A stretch of 64,000 nucleotides of DNA from Anaeromyces robustus (Eukaryota > Neocallimastigomycota > Neocallimastigomycetes > Neocallimastigales > Neocallimastigaceae). Below the pieces are notes generated by a model that was not told where the DNA came from, made no database searches, and saw only the letters and a program-made list of their open reading frames with translations. The stretch spans positions 1-64,000 of the forward strand of contig MCFG01000110.1 of assembly GCA_002104895.1 (NCBI GenBank). The letters are read 5' to 3'. A program made the translations under genes and the position numbers. This document shows positions 15,810 to 44,926 of the stretch, in pieces (positions within the stretch are counted from its first letter, which is position 1; each line of letters begins with the position of its first letter).

Positions 15810-16519
15810 TTAAAAGAAAAAAGTAGCAAATAATGCAAGAATTCCGATAGGTAAAATTTTATAATTTATATTGTATATAGCAGATGATTCAATAACCCAA
15901 CCATTATCTTTACAATAATTATATGAGGAAGTGGTATCATTTTGGTGGAAACAAGAATATAGTTCCTTGTGTTTATATAAATTCATTTTACAAAGACATT
16001 GAGTATCTTCAAAATCTATACAAGTATCAATAATATTATTACAAATATCAATCTGATCCTTATTCAATTTAGGGCAAAGAGTATTAACAACCCATTTTGC
16101 ATAACTCTTTTGAGATTTTACTTCAGTACATTTTGACATAAATTCTTGAATAGGAGACCATGGTTGATACGCTAAGCAAGTTTGATTATTCATTTCAGAA
16201 ATAATTTTTGCATCTGAAACACAACCACTTATGGTAGTACTTGTTGGTTCTTTTAAACAAGGTATAATTGGAGCAATTTCATTACCATTTACTTTACATA
16301 TACACTCACTATTACATTTCAATAAGATTAAAAATTTATATATATATTTTTTTGTTATTATTAATCTAATAATACTTTTTTTAATATTTATAAAAAGAAT
16401 AAAGTAGTATTTTTTTTATTATATAAATGAGCAACTTACTCTCTTGACTTTAAACTCAACGTATTAATTGAATTTATTAATACCATTAAACAAATTGATA
16501 TTATAAAGAGACACTTCAT
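15810..16519 (-). CDS. Small secreted Cys-rich protein, duplicated CxC module, probable GPI anchor
   Basis: Two exons, 16519-16440 and 16308-15810, joined in phase; 192 residues. Exon 1 encodes a signal peptide (MKCLFIISICLMVLINSINT). The mature part has about a dozen cysteines and two modules with the same spacing: CICK..PC near residues 30-45 and CLCK..SC near 135-151, each C-x-C-x12-C, each followed by another Cys 11-12 residues on. The C-terminus (KILPIGILALFATFFF) is a hydrophobic tail ending the protein, as in GPI-anchor signals. The CxC spacing loosely recalls fungal CFEM domains, but the full CFEM pattern was not established. Function unknown; a surface-exposed, disulphide-rich protein is the safe reading. 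Asn-linked sites (NQT, NDT) are present. Confidence 0.75.
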
Positions 16520-19500
16520 TTTCAATATATTTATTTTTAAAAAGAAGTTTTCCTGTTATGTAGTTAATGATTAATATATTTATTTTATCTAATGATATTA
16601 CGTTATAATATAAAGTATAAGTTATAAAAAAAATAATATATTTTATTATAAAACATAGATATTTTTATAAAAATCTTATAAATTTTAATTTTGTAATAAA
16701 ACTATTTAACAATATAATTAGTAAATTATATATAAAGTAGAAAAAAGAATTTTACTGAAATAAAACCGTATAATAGTTTAAAAGTTTATTTTTTTTTTTT
16801 TTTTTCACTTTTCTATTTAAAGTTTTAAATACAAAAAGAAAAATAGAATTATTATTTTTTTTTAAAAAAAAAAAACTAATTCATCTATATATTATTAATA
16901 ATAATTAATACTATTTTTCATTAAAAAAAAACTTTTAAACTAATTTAATTTAAATATTTCTAATTATAATTATATTATATATATAATAATGATTTAATGT
17001 ATAAAAAGGAAAAAAGAAAAAAAAAAAATAAATCTAATATTATTATTATAATTCCTTTTTATATTAATTTTTATTTTATTTTTTTTTTATAAAATAAAAA
17101 AAAAAAAAAAAAAAAAAAGTTAACTTTTTTTAATATTTATAAGTATTTTGTTTATTTTTGTTATTAATATTATTTTAATTATATCATTAATAATATTTAT
17201 ATACATTTAATTATTTAATTATATTATAATATATATTAATATAAAATTTAAAGCCTATTAACTTTAAATATTAAAAAATAATATAAAATATAATTTGTAT
17301 ATAAATATACATAATAATAATAATATTAATAATTTATTACTAATTAAAATCATAACTATTTTTTTTATTTTATACTTATTTTATTCATTTTATTCATAAT
17401 ACATAAAAATACTGTAGATAGTATGATTTTAAATAATACCCTAAATATAAAAAAAAAATAAAAAAATTAAAAAAAAAAATTTGTATATAGGGTTAAATAT
17501 TATAAATAAAGTTTTTAAACCATATGGCCTATATATTTAAATTAAAATATTCATATTAATAATTATTTTATTATACTTTCTGATGTATTACTTAGTTTTT
17601 TATTTATATATTTTATAATTTTATTTAATAAATGAATAATAAATATGATATAAATAAATAATTAAATAAGTTATAATAATTATAAAAATAAATCTTTTTT
17701 TTTTAATAATCTAGAAATTTAGATTTATATTAATAATATATATAATTAATCAATTTCATATATAACAATACAAATATGATATATTATCATATATTAACTT
17801 TAATAATCTAAAGTTTAAAGAATTTTACACAAAACAATCATAAAAAGCTTGACTGTGATTTTATAAAAATAATATTCTTTGATTATTAATATAATAATAC
17901 AATAACTTTATTAATTAAATAATGAAATTAAATAAAAACATATTAAAAGTATATAAAAAATTAATAAACTTTAAATATTATACTTGAAATAATGTAAACA
18001 TTTGATATATGATTTATATTATAAATATTACAAAATTAATTTAATATTATTATTTAATTATTATATATATAAAATATAATAATATATATTTTAATATATA
18101 TAATAATATATTAATTTATTGTAATATTTTGTTCAATTTTCTTTTAATTAATATAACGGATATTTAATATTTCTAATGAATTTTCTAATTAATATAAATA
18201 TGATAAATGGAGATTTAAGTCAGATATTAAGTAAAAAAAATAATTAAATATTACAAAAAATAGTTTCAATTACCAAATTTGTAACTTTATATTAAAAACC
18301 TTAATTATATTACTTTTTAAATTAATATTTATTATAATTATATTACATTTTTATATTTTACTTTTTACAAAGTAGCATGAATTAAAGATGAATTAAAGGC
18401 AAAAATTATAATAATAGATAAAAGGAATAAAGAACATAATAATATGAAAAAAAGAAAAAAAAAAAAAGAAAAGAAAAAATAAAAAAATTGTTTAAAGAAA
18501 TTTATAATAAAATTGATTGGTTCTATTAAACATTGAATATTTCCATTAATATTATCAAAAAGTTTAATTGAAAAATATGATTAAAAAAATACAATTTAAA
18601 TGCATTATATAATAAATTGGTTTAACTTTAAATAAAAAAATGATAACATAGATGAATTAATCAATAAATAAAAAAATAAAAAATATATCATTTTATATTA
18701 TTACTTATAATATATTATTATTTAATATACAAATTTAGTAAATGATTAAAATTTCCTTTTTCATTACTTCAAATATACCAATTAAGATTTATGTAAAAAC
18801 ATTAATATTATGTAATATATGTAATATATTATAAAAAAACATTGAATTCATTTTATGTACTTAAAAAAGAAAATAAAAGTAAGAATTAATACTATATTAA
18901 AAGAATCATTATAAATTATATTTTAACAAACAAAGAAATTTTTTGTTATCAAATAATATCTTTATCATCTCTATTATTTATATAAAAATATAAAAAAATA
19001 ATTTTTAATAACTACTTTAACTATTTAAAAAAAAAGAAAAAGAAAAAGAAAGAAAGAAAAGAAAAACATTATGATATCTTTATATATATACTACATATAA
19101 TTAGCTATAAATAATATATAAGTGATACATTATTTATTAATATATTATTATGATCAATAATATATATAATAATATATAAATATTCAATTATTTAAATATT
19201 ATAAAAATTACTCATACTAAATTAAATACAATGTAATATAATACATTAATATATTTATAATATATGTTAGTATAATAAATTACTTTGTGTTATATTAAAC
19301 AAAAAAACTTTTGGTATTGGTATACATTTAATCTGAAAAGTTTTTTTATTTTTCAAAAATATGAATATATTATATATATATATATTTTTATTATTAAAAA
19401 TTTTTTTTCTCTAATTATAATCAATACATTACATTTACATTATTTATTGTTTTAAACTTTTTGTATGTAATTTCTTAATTCTTTATAATAAAATTTTTTG

Positions 19501-20735
19501 AAAATAAAACAAGCTTTATTTAAGACATAGAATGAAAAAAAAAAATTTTTTTTTAAAAGAATTAAATACTAAAATATTAAGAACAAAAATTTTTTGTCAT
19601 GATATTTAAAATTTAATATAATATAATTTTTATTTAAAAAAAAAAAAAAAAGAATTGAAAAGAAATCCCATATTTAAGATACCACTTAAAAATTTTTTCG
19701 AATGATTATTTATGAAATTTTTATATCATCAGATAAGATTGTATAATTACAAAATTAAATGACCTAATTATTAATAAATAATTAACTTAACAAATATTAA
19801 TGTTTTAAACATTTCTAATTTCAAATATTGATAAATAATATAATAATATTATAACATAATTATTAGCTAATAATACTTTAATTATAAAGAAATTAAAAAA
19901 ATTTTCTTATACATATATATATATATATTTTTGGCAGTAAATAACATGTTTTATTATATTATTATATTATAAATGTCAACATTTTATGAATATTTTTAAC
20001 TTTATTTCATCACCATAAAATAATTTATCTGTTTGTTAATAAAGTATTACATTTTAAAATATTAATAATAAAATAATTTAATAACGTATGCCTTTTTGTT
20101 CATAATTACACAAAATAAGATATTTATATAATAAGAAAAAACATATTTATACATATCTAAATTTATGTACATTAATATATATATTTTTTTTTCTTTGAAT
20201 CTAATAATTTTTTATTTATTATATATTACCAAAATTGTATTTCTACATAATAACCTCAATTTCTTTTAGTATTTTTATATTAAAAATTATTTAATATTTT
20301 ATGTATATATATATCTATACAATAATTAATAATTATTATTGATTTTATCTTATTTAATTTATTTAATTTTTATCATAAAACAAAATAAATAAATAGAAAC
20401 TATTAAATATGAATAAATACGCATAGTTTAAAATAAAAAATAAAATAAATTTTTAAAATATTGATATATATATATCATTTTCTATTGAAATATATAAATC
20501 TCCTTTAATATAATTAGATTTTAATTATTTTTGTTGGATGTAATTATTATAACTTTCTGTGTAAAAATAAAAATATGTAAAAACATTTATTAATTAAAAA
20601 AATAAAAATTAAATAAAAAAGGAAAAGAAAGAAAAATTACTTTCTTTTTACTTATATTGATTAATAAAAATATTACAAATAATTTTTTTTTTTACAAATT
20701 GTTTGTTTTCATATTATTGAGTAATTAAAAAAATC
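16520..20735. other. Intergenic AT-rich DNA
   Basis: I see no exon, RNA gene or mobile element in this 4.2 kb. It is A/T homopolymer tracts and short TATA-type runs. It includes the upstream region of the Cys-rich gene and the 3' flank of CFAP52. Confidence 0.55.
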
Positions 20736-24750
<4,015 letters not shown>

Positions 24751-25519
24751 TTTCACTTTTTTATTTATTTATTTAAATATTATTTTTATTAAATTTCTAT
24801 TAATTATTAAGTATTGATCTTACAACAACAGAAAAAAATTTTTATATATAAATTTTATTAATTAATAACAATTGTATGTATTCAATATATGTATGAAGTG
24901 AATAAATGTTGCAGAAATATATTATATCATTTTTATTATTTTTTATTATTCAGTATTTCATTTTTTAAAATAAATATAAATAATAAGAAGAAATAAGTAA
25001 AGTTTTATATATAATGTATATATATATGTATATGTATATATGTATATATATATATATGTATTTAAAATCCCATTAATTCAGATGAAAACATTATTAGTTT
25101 TTATAAATATATTTCTAATATATATACATATTAACTAATAAATAATATTTACTTTTACTTGTTGATGTTAATTCTTCAATGACTATTATAATTTTATGTT
25201 TTAATTGTATTATATATTTATATATTTATAAACTCATGTAACTACTTAAGATAATAAATTGGAAGAAATTTTTTGTATCTAATATAATAATTGTTTTTTT
25301 TTTAAACTTTTTACTATAACATTATTATTTGATAAATTTATATATAATAAATTTTATTATATATTTTTTTATATTAAAAAATATTAAAAAATAAAAAAAA
25401 CTATATTAATAAAATTAATGTTTAATATATATAATATCCTATAATAATTGTAATAATAAAATAATAAATATAAAAAATAAAAAAAAAAAAACATACAATA
25501 CAAAACAAAACAAAGCACA

Positions 25520-25559
<40 letters not shown>

Positions 25560-26778
25560 ATTCGAAAAGGTTAATGTTTTATATTTTAATAATAAAAATT
25601 GTTTCTTACTTTATATTTAAACTCCGAATAATATATGGTTAGAATTATATATTTTAATAAGACATATGGTAATATGGTAATGCTTATCATTGCATTTATA
25701 TATATGTAGAAAAAAAATTAGGATAACACATTAAAATTTATTTTTGTAAACACAATTAAGCACATGATAAAGATATTGATATGTAAAACTTTTTATGTGG
25801 GCTGCTCATTTTTAATAATATAATTATTTCTTTTACTTTAAAATACTACAAATATGTGTTATAAAATACTTTTTTAATTTTATAATTATTAAAAAAAAAA
25901 AAAAATGAATGAATAAAGCATAAAACAAATGAAAAAAAAGATATTAATCTAATATTTTATTATAAATAAGCTGTGCAATATATAATATAAGAATTCTTTT
26001 TCTAATATCTTCGTAAATAAATTAAAATTCAATTTTTTTATTATGTAAATACCTAATAATTTGATTCATATGATTCATATATTGGTAATATTTTTATTAT
26101 TATTTTTTTTATATTAGGGTTAAAAACGAACTTTTTTATTTTATAAATTTTTTTTTTCTAGTGTGACAAATGAAAATTAAGATATTATAAAATAATACCT
26201 TTAATAACAAATTATGTTATATAAATATTATTAATATAAATATTTAAAAAACAAAATATTAATTTTCTCATTACTTTATTTCAATTATAAAACTATTATG
26301 TATATAATATAGTATTAAAAAAAAAAAAAAATAAAATAAAATAAAAAAGAAAAAAGAAAAAGAAAAATAATAGAGGTTAAATATGTATAATAATTAAAAA
26401 AATTTTTTTATATTATTATTATTATTATTTTTTTTTTGTGACACTTTTAATTTTATATATATATATATATAGCACACAATTCGTACATCATCTTTATTGA
26501 ATTTAAATATTAATATACATGAAGACACTTTTAATAAAATAATAATTATTATGATCACTATTAATATATTGTTGATATGTATGTTTTTGTTTTATTTTAT
26601 ATATTTTATATTTTTATTTTTTTGGTTTTTTCATTTATTATTATATTATTATTATTTTTTTAAATATACATGAAATTTTTTTTAAATAAAAATTATTGAA
26701 TATATTTTTTTAATTTTTTAGTGTAGTTGATTATTATTATAGTGTTTTATGATTATAATCGGTATGTATTTAAATGGA

Positions 26779-26813
<35 letters not shown>

Positions 26814-26919
26814 AAAGTCTATTTTAAATAAGAAAAAATAAAGAGAATAATATTTATTATTCTTTTTCTATAAATTATTATTTTATTTTAAATAGATCAT
26901 AAAAAATATCCTTAATCTT
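24751..26919. other. Intergenic AT-rich DNA
   Basis: Nothing coding recognised between CFAP52 and the NTF2 3' end. It has TATA/TG runs near 25015-25060, a (TA)n run at 25530-25553, a T tract at 26780-26810 and scattered A tracts. Confidence 0.55.
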
Positions 26920-27823
26920 TTACATCTATTTTTTTTAATACATTATAATTGTATATTAATAAAATTAGAATATCATTAGTAATCATTAATATATTTTATT
27001 TTAATATATTATAAAATATTTTAATAAAAATTCATAAATAAATAATTCATAACTTACATAACAAAGTCTGAAAATATCATTATAAATAAAGTAATTTCCT
27101 GGACCATCTGGAACTAATTGGAAAGTTTGAGAGAAACGTTGTGGATTTTCTTCATTATCAGTCTATTTTTGTAAAGAATATAAAAAAATAAAATAATTTT
27201 GTTTGTTTTATATTAATAAGTTTGTCAATATTTTACTACAGATATATATACAATTATCATTATCCAATAATTTATATTATATTTTCGACAATATTTACAA
27301 GTAATTGACCAGTAACTGAAATTAAAATTGAACCAGCTGATGGATGTGATGGTTGAGCATCAACTGTTTGAATTTTATGTTGAATTCTTTGAAAACCTAG
27401 TGACTATTTTTCATATTCATATATTAATAATATTTAATATATATATTAAATATTTACTTTATTTATTTATTTATTTGTTATTATTGTAATGTTGATTAAG
27501 TCATTTTTATAATAACTTACAGTTAATTTTTCAATAATACCGTTAACACCTCGAATTTGTTGACCTTCGAAAGTTAACATAGAAATATCTTTCTTTATAT
27601 ATATATATAATTTTATTTATTTAATATATTTTAATGTATTTTTTTAATTTTCAAAAAAATTTTAAAATTATTATTAAAATTATTATAAGAATTATTTTGA
27701 AAATTTGTTTTATTATTATTAAAATATTCTTACATAGACATTTCTCAAATTTTTACGGTCAGCATCAAAATTTCCATAATAGAAATCAACAAAAACTTTA
27801 GCAATTTCATTAATATCAGCCAT
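26920..27823 (-). CDS. NTF2: Nuclear transport factor 2 (Ran-GDP importer)
   Basis: NTF2 carries Ran-GDP into the nucleus through FG-repeat nucleoporins. The start is ATG at 27823 (MADINEIAKVFVDFYYGNFD). Exon 1 is followed by exons reading KDISMLTFEGQQIRGVNGII, SLGFQRIQHKIQTVDAQPSH, then TDNEENPQRFSQTFQLVPDG and NDIFRLCY at 27058. A GTAAGT donor follows that Tyr. The best-fitting last exon is a micro-exon near 26925-26920 (AATAG acceptor, then ATG TAA), giving a 125-residue protein, the normal family size (125-127). Reading on without that splice would add about 18 hydrophobic residues that no family member has; another acceptor a little downstream would add about ten. The core identification is firm; the last exon is inferred. 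Confidence 0.93.
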
Positions 27824-28375
27824 TTCTCTACTTCTGAAAAGTTAAAAGAATATATATATAAAGGAAAAAGAAAAAGAAAAAAAAAATATTAATTAATAAA
27901 TCTTATTAGTTAATTGATTTAATTAATAATTTTTATATATATTAATTTATTTTTTGATTATTTTAGTATTTCTTTTAATTATTATTTTTCATTAATAAAA
28001 ATTATTAGTAAGAATATAATTATGATATTATATTAATTTTTTTTTTTTTTTTTTTTTAGGGATATGTATAATTTCATTTATTTATTTATTTATTTACTTA
28101 TATATATGCTTGAATTTGTAATAAATATATATGATTCGAAATCTTATTTTTATTATTTTCCTTTCTTAAATAATATATTACAAATAAAAAAAATGAATAT
28201 TTTGATTGTTTTTACAGTCAAATGTTTAATACTATTTATATAAAATAATATATTTATCAACTTTATTTCTTTTTCTTAATTTTATATTGTTTGTATTCAC
28301 TATAATGAAGTTTAAATATTTCTCCTTTTACTTTTCATATTCCAAGATTTTATATATTAGTTTGACTTCTTTTAC

Positions 28376-28417
<42 letters not shown>

Positions 28418-30123
28418 TGATGTTGCTATTGCTTTTACTTTTTTAATAGAAATCAAATAATGTTTTTTATTAATATAATTTAAAAAAAGTTTATATTGTT
28501 CTTTTTGTATTATTTCAATAAAGTTAACAAATGTTTCAGATAATGTAAATTTTAACAAATTTCAATATAGCAATTAAAATAAATTTAATAAATATCAAAT
28601 TAATTACTTTATTATAATCTACAGTAATATTTTACTATTTATTTTTTATTATTTTTATTTTTATTATAAGAATTATTATAAATAATTATTATTATAGTAA
28701 TGAAAAAGTTAATTTTTTAAAGTAATTTATTATAATTATTATGAAATATATTTCTTGGTTATATTCATCAGTATATTATAATATAATGAAATATACAATA
28801 ATTCAATTTTAGCCAATCAAGATATTTGATGTTTTAGCCATTATTCATATAGAAGCATAAAGATTATTTATTTAATTAACCTATAAATACACATTTACTT
28901 ACTTTAATTAAACATATATTTATGTTTTAAATAATAAACTCACATGTATATCATCATATTATATGGATTGTACATTGATAGTTTATGAATGAAAGATATA
29001 AAATTTATATTATTATAATATTTATATGATATATATGAAATATTAATTTATAAAATATATTAAATCTCCAATAACTTTTATTTACGTATTGAAGATAATA
29101 AATTTAATATATATTGATTTTTTTCATTTTAAAAAAATTTTTTATCAATATTAAAATTTTTTAAAAATTATATAAAAGTAGGATAAAGAAAGAAAAAAGA
29201 AATTGAAAGTAAGAGTTAAACAAGTATATAAAATTAAAAAAATAAAATAAAATAAAATATCAATTCATATAAAGATAAATTTTTAAAGTTTGGTTTAAAG
29301 AACAATCTTTTCTTTTATTATAAAAAGTAAAGTATGGTAGATATTTTATTGAAGTAAATTAAAGAATTAAAATTTAATATGATGCAGCAAATTCAGATTA
29401 CCTAAATGATTATTAAATATTATAAGGAAAGAGTATAATATTATTTTTTTGCATATAAAATATAAAAGATGTTGAAATCTACTGAATGAAAAATAAAAAA
29501 GAAAATAAATAATAATAATAAAATTCAGAAACATTTAAATAATTTAATTGTATTTCAACTTTATATTATATTTCAATAATATGATTGTTTCTATTATTAT
29601 TATCATTAATTTCTTGCTACATTCTATTTAAAATAATTAAACAAATATATTAAAGAAGAAATCAATTATTTATTAAATATATAAAAGAAAATTTCAATTT
29701 AATTTTTGATAAATGAAAAATATTTAAAATTTCAATATAATAAAGGATTTTTACATTTTTTTTAATAATTAATTATTATTTCAATTTCATCTATGAATTT
29801 ACGAATAAAATAATAATTTACAAAGTAAAATATAAAATTTTTAATGAAATATGTTGTTGAAAAATAAGTTTTATTATTAATTTTAATGAATGGAAATATT
29901 AAACAATAAATATATGGAAATAATACTTATTGCATGCATTATTAATACAATTTTTAAATAATTAATAAATAATTTCAACTTTCTATAATATTTATATTTC
30001 TTTTTTTCTTTTTTTTTTAATATTAAAGAATTTATATATTTTTAAAAAAGGTCATAATTTTACTAAATTATACATATATATATACCCATTCTTTTCCTTT
30101 TATTTATATATATATATATATTT

Positions 30124-30154
<31 letters not shown>
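27824..30154. other. Intergenic AT-rich DNA, divergent between NTF2 and the LCL2-like gene
   Basis: This 2.3 kb must hold both promoters. A (TTA)n run at 28377-28411 lies within a 76-codon minus frame (28328-28558) that I do not believe. A poly(A) tract of about 26 (30131-30156) sits right against the LCL2-like start codon. Confidence 0.55.
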
Positions 30155-30155
<1 letters not shown>

Positions 30156-30832
30156 TGAATTTCCACCTTGGTTTTTGTTTATTATTAATATGCTTATTCA
30201 TAAGGAATTCCATAGCGTTTGATTTCTTTAATATGTTTAATGGACCTGATGAGGCTTTTCAAAAAGAAGAGCAATTTGTTAAAAAAGGTAATAGCTATAA
30301 TTACATTAATTCCATATAGTTGAAATATTTGTAAATTATAATTATAATAATTTTAATAAATCTATAATTTTAAATGCATAAGCTTTATAATAACCCACTT
30401 TTTTTATTATACAAATTTAAATATAATAAATTTCTATTTTAACCTATAAAAATATTCTTAATTATTATTCTTATATTTTATTATATTTTATAATATATTC
30501 TTATAATATTCTTATCCGAACAAATATATGTAATTATATAGAAATTTGTAAAGATTATATTTGTCCATTAACTCATACTTGTGTTGAAAAGCCAATAGAC
30601 TGTCCATGTGAAAATGAATTAGAAAAAAAATGTATTATAGGTGATTGGTATATTTGGTAAGTTAAATAATATATTAATATTGTATTTTTATAAAATTTAT
30701 TATTTATTTTAAATTATATATATAAATATTATTAATACTAATATTAAATTCTAAATGCTATATGATATTAATAATAATTTTAAATATAATTATAGTATCA
30801 GCTCAAAACAAAGTTGTGAAAATTTTAAATAA
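30155..30832 (+). CDS. LCL2-like small secretory protein (long chronological lifespan protein 2 family)
   Basis: Three exons, 30155-30287, 30542-30656 and 30796-30832, in phase; 94 residues. A signal peptide (MNFHLGFCLLLICLFIRNSIA) precedes FDFFNMFNGPDE, matching the QFFxxMFGG start of mature fungal Lcl2 proteins. Exon 2 has the family's cysteine core: CKDYICPLTHTCVEKPIDCP followed by CENELEKKC. Exon 3 ends ICISSKQSCENFK. In yeast, LCL2 is linked to ER-associated degradation; no enzymatic activity is known. The protein is slightly shorter than typical (110-130) because the Gln-rich spacer after the signal peptide is reduced. The A tract directly upstream of the ATG is notable but matches the A-rich leaders of other genes here. 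Confidence 0.82.
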
Positions 30833-31336
30833 AATTAATAAATGAGTAAGCTTTACATCTAATTAGCAATAAAAAAGAATAATCTATAAAAACAAACCAT
30901 AAAAGGGGATAATTTATATAATGTTGAATAGACTGTATTTCTAACAATATTTAATTAATGTAAAATAATGAATAGAAAAATAAAATAATAATATACATAA
31001 AAAATAAAAAAAAGTATAAAGGAAAAAATATTAAAAAAAAATAAAAAGAAAAAAAATGAAGTATAAAAAATAAAAGTAAAATAATTTAAAATAAAATTTT
31101 TAAAATAAAATATTTAAAAAAAATAAAATAAAATAAAATAAAATAAAATAAAATAAAATAAAATAAAATATAATATAATATAATATAATATTATATTATA
31201 TAATATAAAAACGTAAAGTGAAATATACAGTTGAAATGTTTTAATTAATGATTTCAAAAATTTCAATATTTATTTATATATTTAAATAATTTAATTATAT
31301 ATATATATATATATTTTTTTTTTTCCTTTTCATTTT

Positions 31337-31744
<408 letters not shown>

Positions 31745-31814
31745 GATTTGATAAATAAAATAAAATATAAATAATGATTATTCAAGATTATAAAAATAAA
31801 ATAAAATAAAATAA

Positions 31815-31863
<49 letters not shown>

Positions 31864-32263
31864 GTAATAATAATAAAATATATAGTTTTATTTAATTTCT
31901 TATATTATTTATATAACAAAATGAAAAATTAAAAATTAAAGTTTTTTACCTTTTTTTTATTATTAATAGAATATATTAATAAAAAAAGGGAAAAATTAAG
32001 ATAAAATATAAAATAATATCAATAAGGTTATATAAAATACATAAAAAAAAAATAAAATAAAATAAAAAAAAATAAAAAATTAAAGAAAATATATTAAATA
32101 TAATAAAAAACAATAAAAATTAAATAAAAATAAAATATAAATTTAATTAAAATAAAATTGAAATATATAATAAATTATTATAATAATAAAATATTTTAAA
32201 AAAATCGAAAAGTAATATTTTAAATTTTAAATATTTGAACTTTGATAATGAAAATTTTATCCT

Positions 32264-32513
32264 TTAATGTATCTCAAATATTAATAGATAGAGAAAAATA
32301 TATATATATTGAAAAAATATTAAAGCATTTATTATATGATTTAAATTATATAATAGCAACTAAAAAGTTCTACTATATGACAGAAAAATTAATGTATCTC
32401 AAATATTAATAGATAGAGAAAAATATATATATATTGAAAAAATATTAAAGCATTTATTATATGATTTAAATTATATAATAGCAACTAAAAAGTTCTACTA
32501 TATGACAGAAAAA
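32264..32513. repeat. Perfect 125-bp tandem duplication upstream of the receptor gene
   Basis: Copies at 32264-32388 and 32389-32513 start TTAATGTATCTCAAATATTA and end GACAGAAAAA with no difference seen. 125 is not a multiple of three, so any frame crossing it shifts. Confidence 0.92.
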
Positions 32514-32539
32514 AATTAATGTAAAAATAATGATGATAA

Positions 32540-32559
32540 TAAAATAATGATGATAATAA

Positions 32560-32622
<63 letters not shown>

Positions 32623-32630
32623 TAATAATT

Positions 32631-32692
<62 letters not shown>

Positions 32693-32700
32693 GTAATAGT
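32540..32700. repeat. (AAT)n array 5' of the receptor gene
   Basis: AAT units, interrupted by TTAATAATTAATAATTAAT near 32620-32640, ending 70 bases before the receptor start codon; probably in its promoter or leader. Confidence 0.9.
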
Positions 32701-32770
32701 AATAACAATAATATTAAATATTATAATAAATTAATGTTCAAAAAATAAATAAATATATTTAATAGTAAAT

Positions 32771-39308
<6,538 letters not shown>

Positions 39309-39762
39309 ATTTCATATATAAAATATTATATATTTAAAATACAATTTTTTAATTTTTTTATATTATAAATCTTTCTTTAACTCTAATGTATATTATATAG
39401 ATTATTACTATATATTATATATATTAGTATATATTAATATACAAATTATATCGTATAATAATTATCTTGGTTAAACTTATATTAAATAAAAATGTTTCAA
39501 TAAATATCAAATTTATAAGAATTTATTTTTATAATTTATTAAAAAAATTTTTTTCAATATTCTTTTAATATATATATTATAGTCTAATTATATTAATAAT
39601 TCATTATTTAAAATTATTATGAGTTTAATTTTTTTTATAAATGAAAATATACATATATAATATACATATATATTTAATATATATTATTAAATATTTATAG
39701 TTTTAAATATTATTAAAAATTAAAGAACAAAACAAATTTCAATTACAAATGTAAATTTTGAT
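39309..39762. other. Short convergent intergenic spacer
   Basis: 454 bases between the receptor stop and the RhoGAP-like stop; AT-rich, no gene seen. The two transcripts' 3' ends must lie here. Confidence 0.6.
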
Positions 39763-43468
<3,706 letters not shown>

Positions 43469-43655
43469 TTTTGTATATTTCTGTAAAGAAATTGTTAATT
43501 CTTTTTTAGTTATTCAATGATTTAAATATTATTAACTTTTAATTTTTTTTAATATATATTTTATAATCATTTTGCTTGTTGTTATATAAAAATATTTAAA
43601 CATTATTAATTACTATATGTCATTAATTTTATAAACATATAACATAAAATTCCAA

Positions 43656-44926
43656 CAAAAATAAAAGCAAACTTGGAGAACAGTTTATTAATCAAAACAA
43701 AACAAAGTAATAAAATAATAATAATAATAATAATAATAAAAAGCAAAAAAGACAAAAACAAAACCAAAAAAGAAAAAAAGAAAAAAAGTTTTTGATAATA
43801 TTATTAATATAATATAAAATAAAGTTTAACTTTTTTTCATTCATTTCACTCCCATTGTTATTAAAATCTTTTATTATTAGAAAAAATTGTAAATTATTTA
43901 TATCAATATTTTTCAATCATTTTATTCGTTAATTAATTAAATACATATTAATGCTTTTTATTTTAATCAATACATAAAAATATTGTTATTAATATGATCA
44001 TTATAATTTTTTTTTAATATTTAATTATAAATCTAACTTTTTATAAAAAAAATTATGTAAAACAAGATATGAGATTTATTGAAATTAGGTAAGCAATAAA
44101 TATATAATAGATTAAATATTAATAAATAAATAAAGCATATATAAAATATTATTTACAACTGAAATTATACAATATCTATATTCTCTCCATTTTATTTAGG
44201 ATTTATACATATAAATAATAAATTACTTTATTATTTATTAATTAATAAAAAACTTTTATTTAGATTTATATTTTATGAATATATTTTAAATAAAAAAATT
44301 AATAATTGTTGAAATTAAAAAAATTTTTTAATTAGCAATAAACTTATTATTGAATAATTCTATTTACTAATTTATACAGTATTACTTTTTGTACAAAAGA
44401 CTTTATATAATAATATATTAAATCAATTTTAGAAGGAAATTAATATAATATCTAATGAAAAAAGTAATATTATATAGTTATTATGTATTGAACTATTAAA
44501 TAAACATTTTTTAAAGTTTATATAAGATTAATTAAATGTTAATCTGAAATATTAAAATTTTTTTAAATTATACTCGATGATTTGATTATTAAATAAGGTT
44601 TTTCAAGTAAATTTTAATAATTAAAATTACAACGAAAATTATTAAGAATCATATACATAAAATAAACAATTACTGCTAAAAGAAAAATTTGAATTAAATA
44701 TATATATATATAATTTTTAATTTTTTTTATTATTATTTCAGAATAATATTTTATGTATAAATCATAATATTTAATTAGGAGTATAATATAATAATATAAT
44801 ATAAAGAACTAGTAATAATTATAATAAATCATTAATTCATATAAGAAAAACAAATTAAGGTAAAAAATAACAACTGAAAATAAAAAAAAACAAACTAAAA
44901 AAACAAAATAAGAATTAATAAAAAAA
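43656..44926. other. Divergent intergenic region upstream of scaffoldin-like gene
   Basis: No gene recognised. A minus frame at 43692-43916 is Lys/Asn/Phe-rich with no start context or similarity and is not called. The last 100 bases before the scaffoldin ATG are an A-rich leader with AACAAAC/AAAACAAA motifs. Confidence 0.5.

Noticed and set aside
28328-28558. 76-codon minus frame with a poly-Ile segment
   Set aside because: The Ile run is a TTA array; the rest has no similarity or splice support, and G+C matches intergenic DNA.
43692-43916. 74-codon minus frame upstream of the RhoGAP-like gene
   Set aside because: Lys/Asn/Phe composition of AT-rich DNA, no family, and no fit to exon 1.
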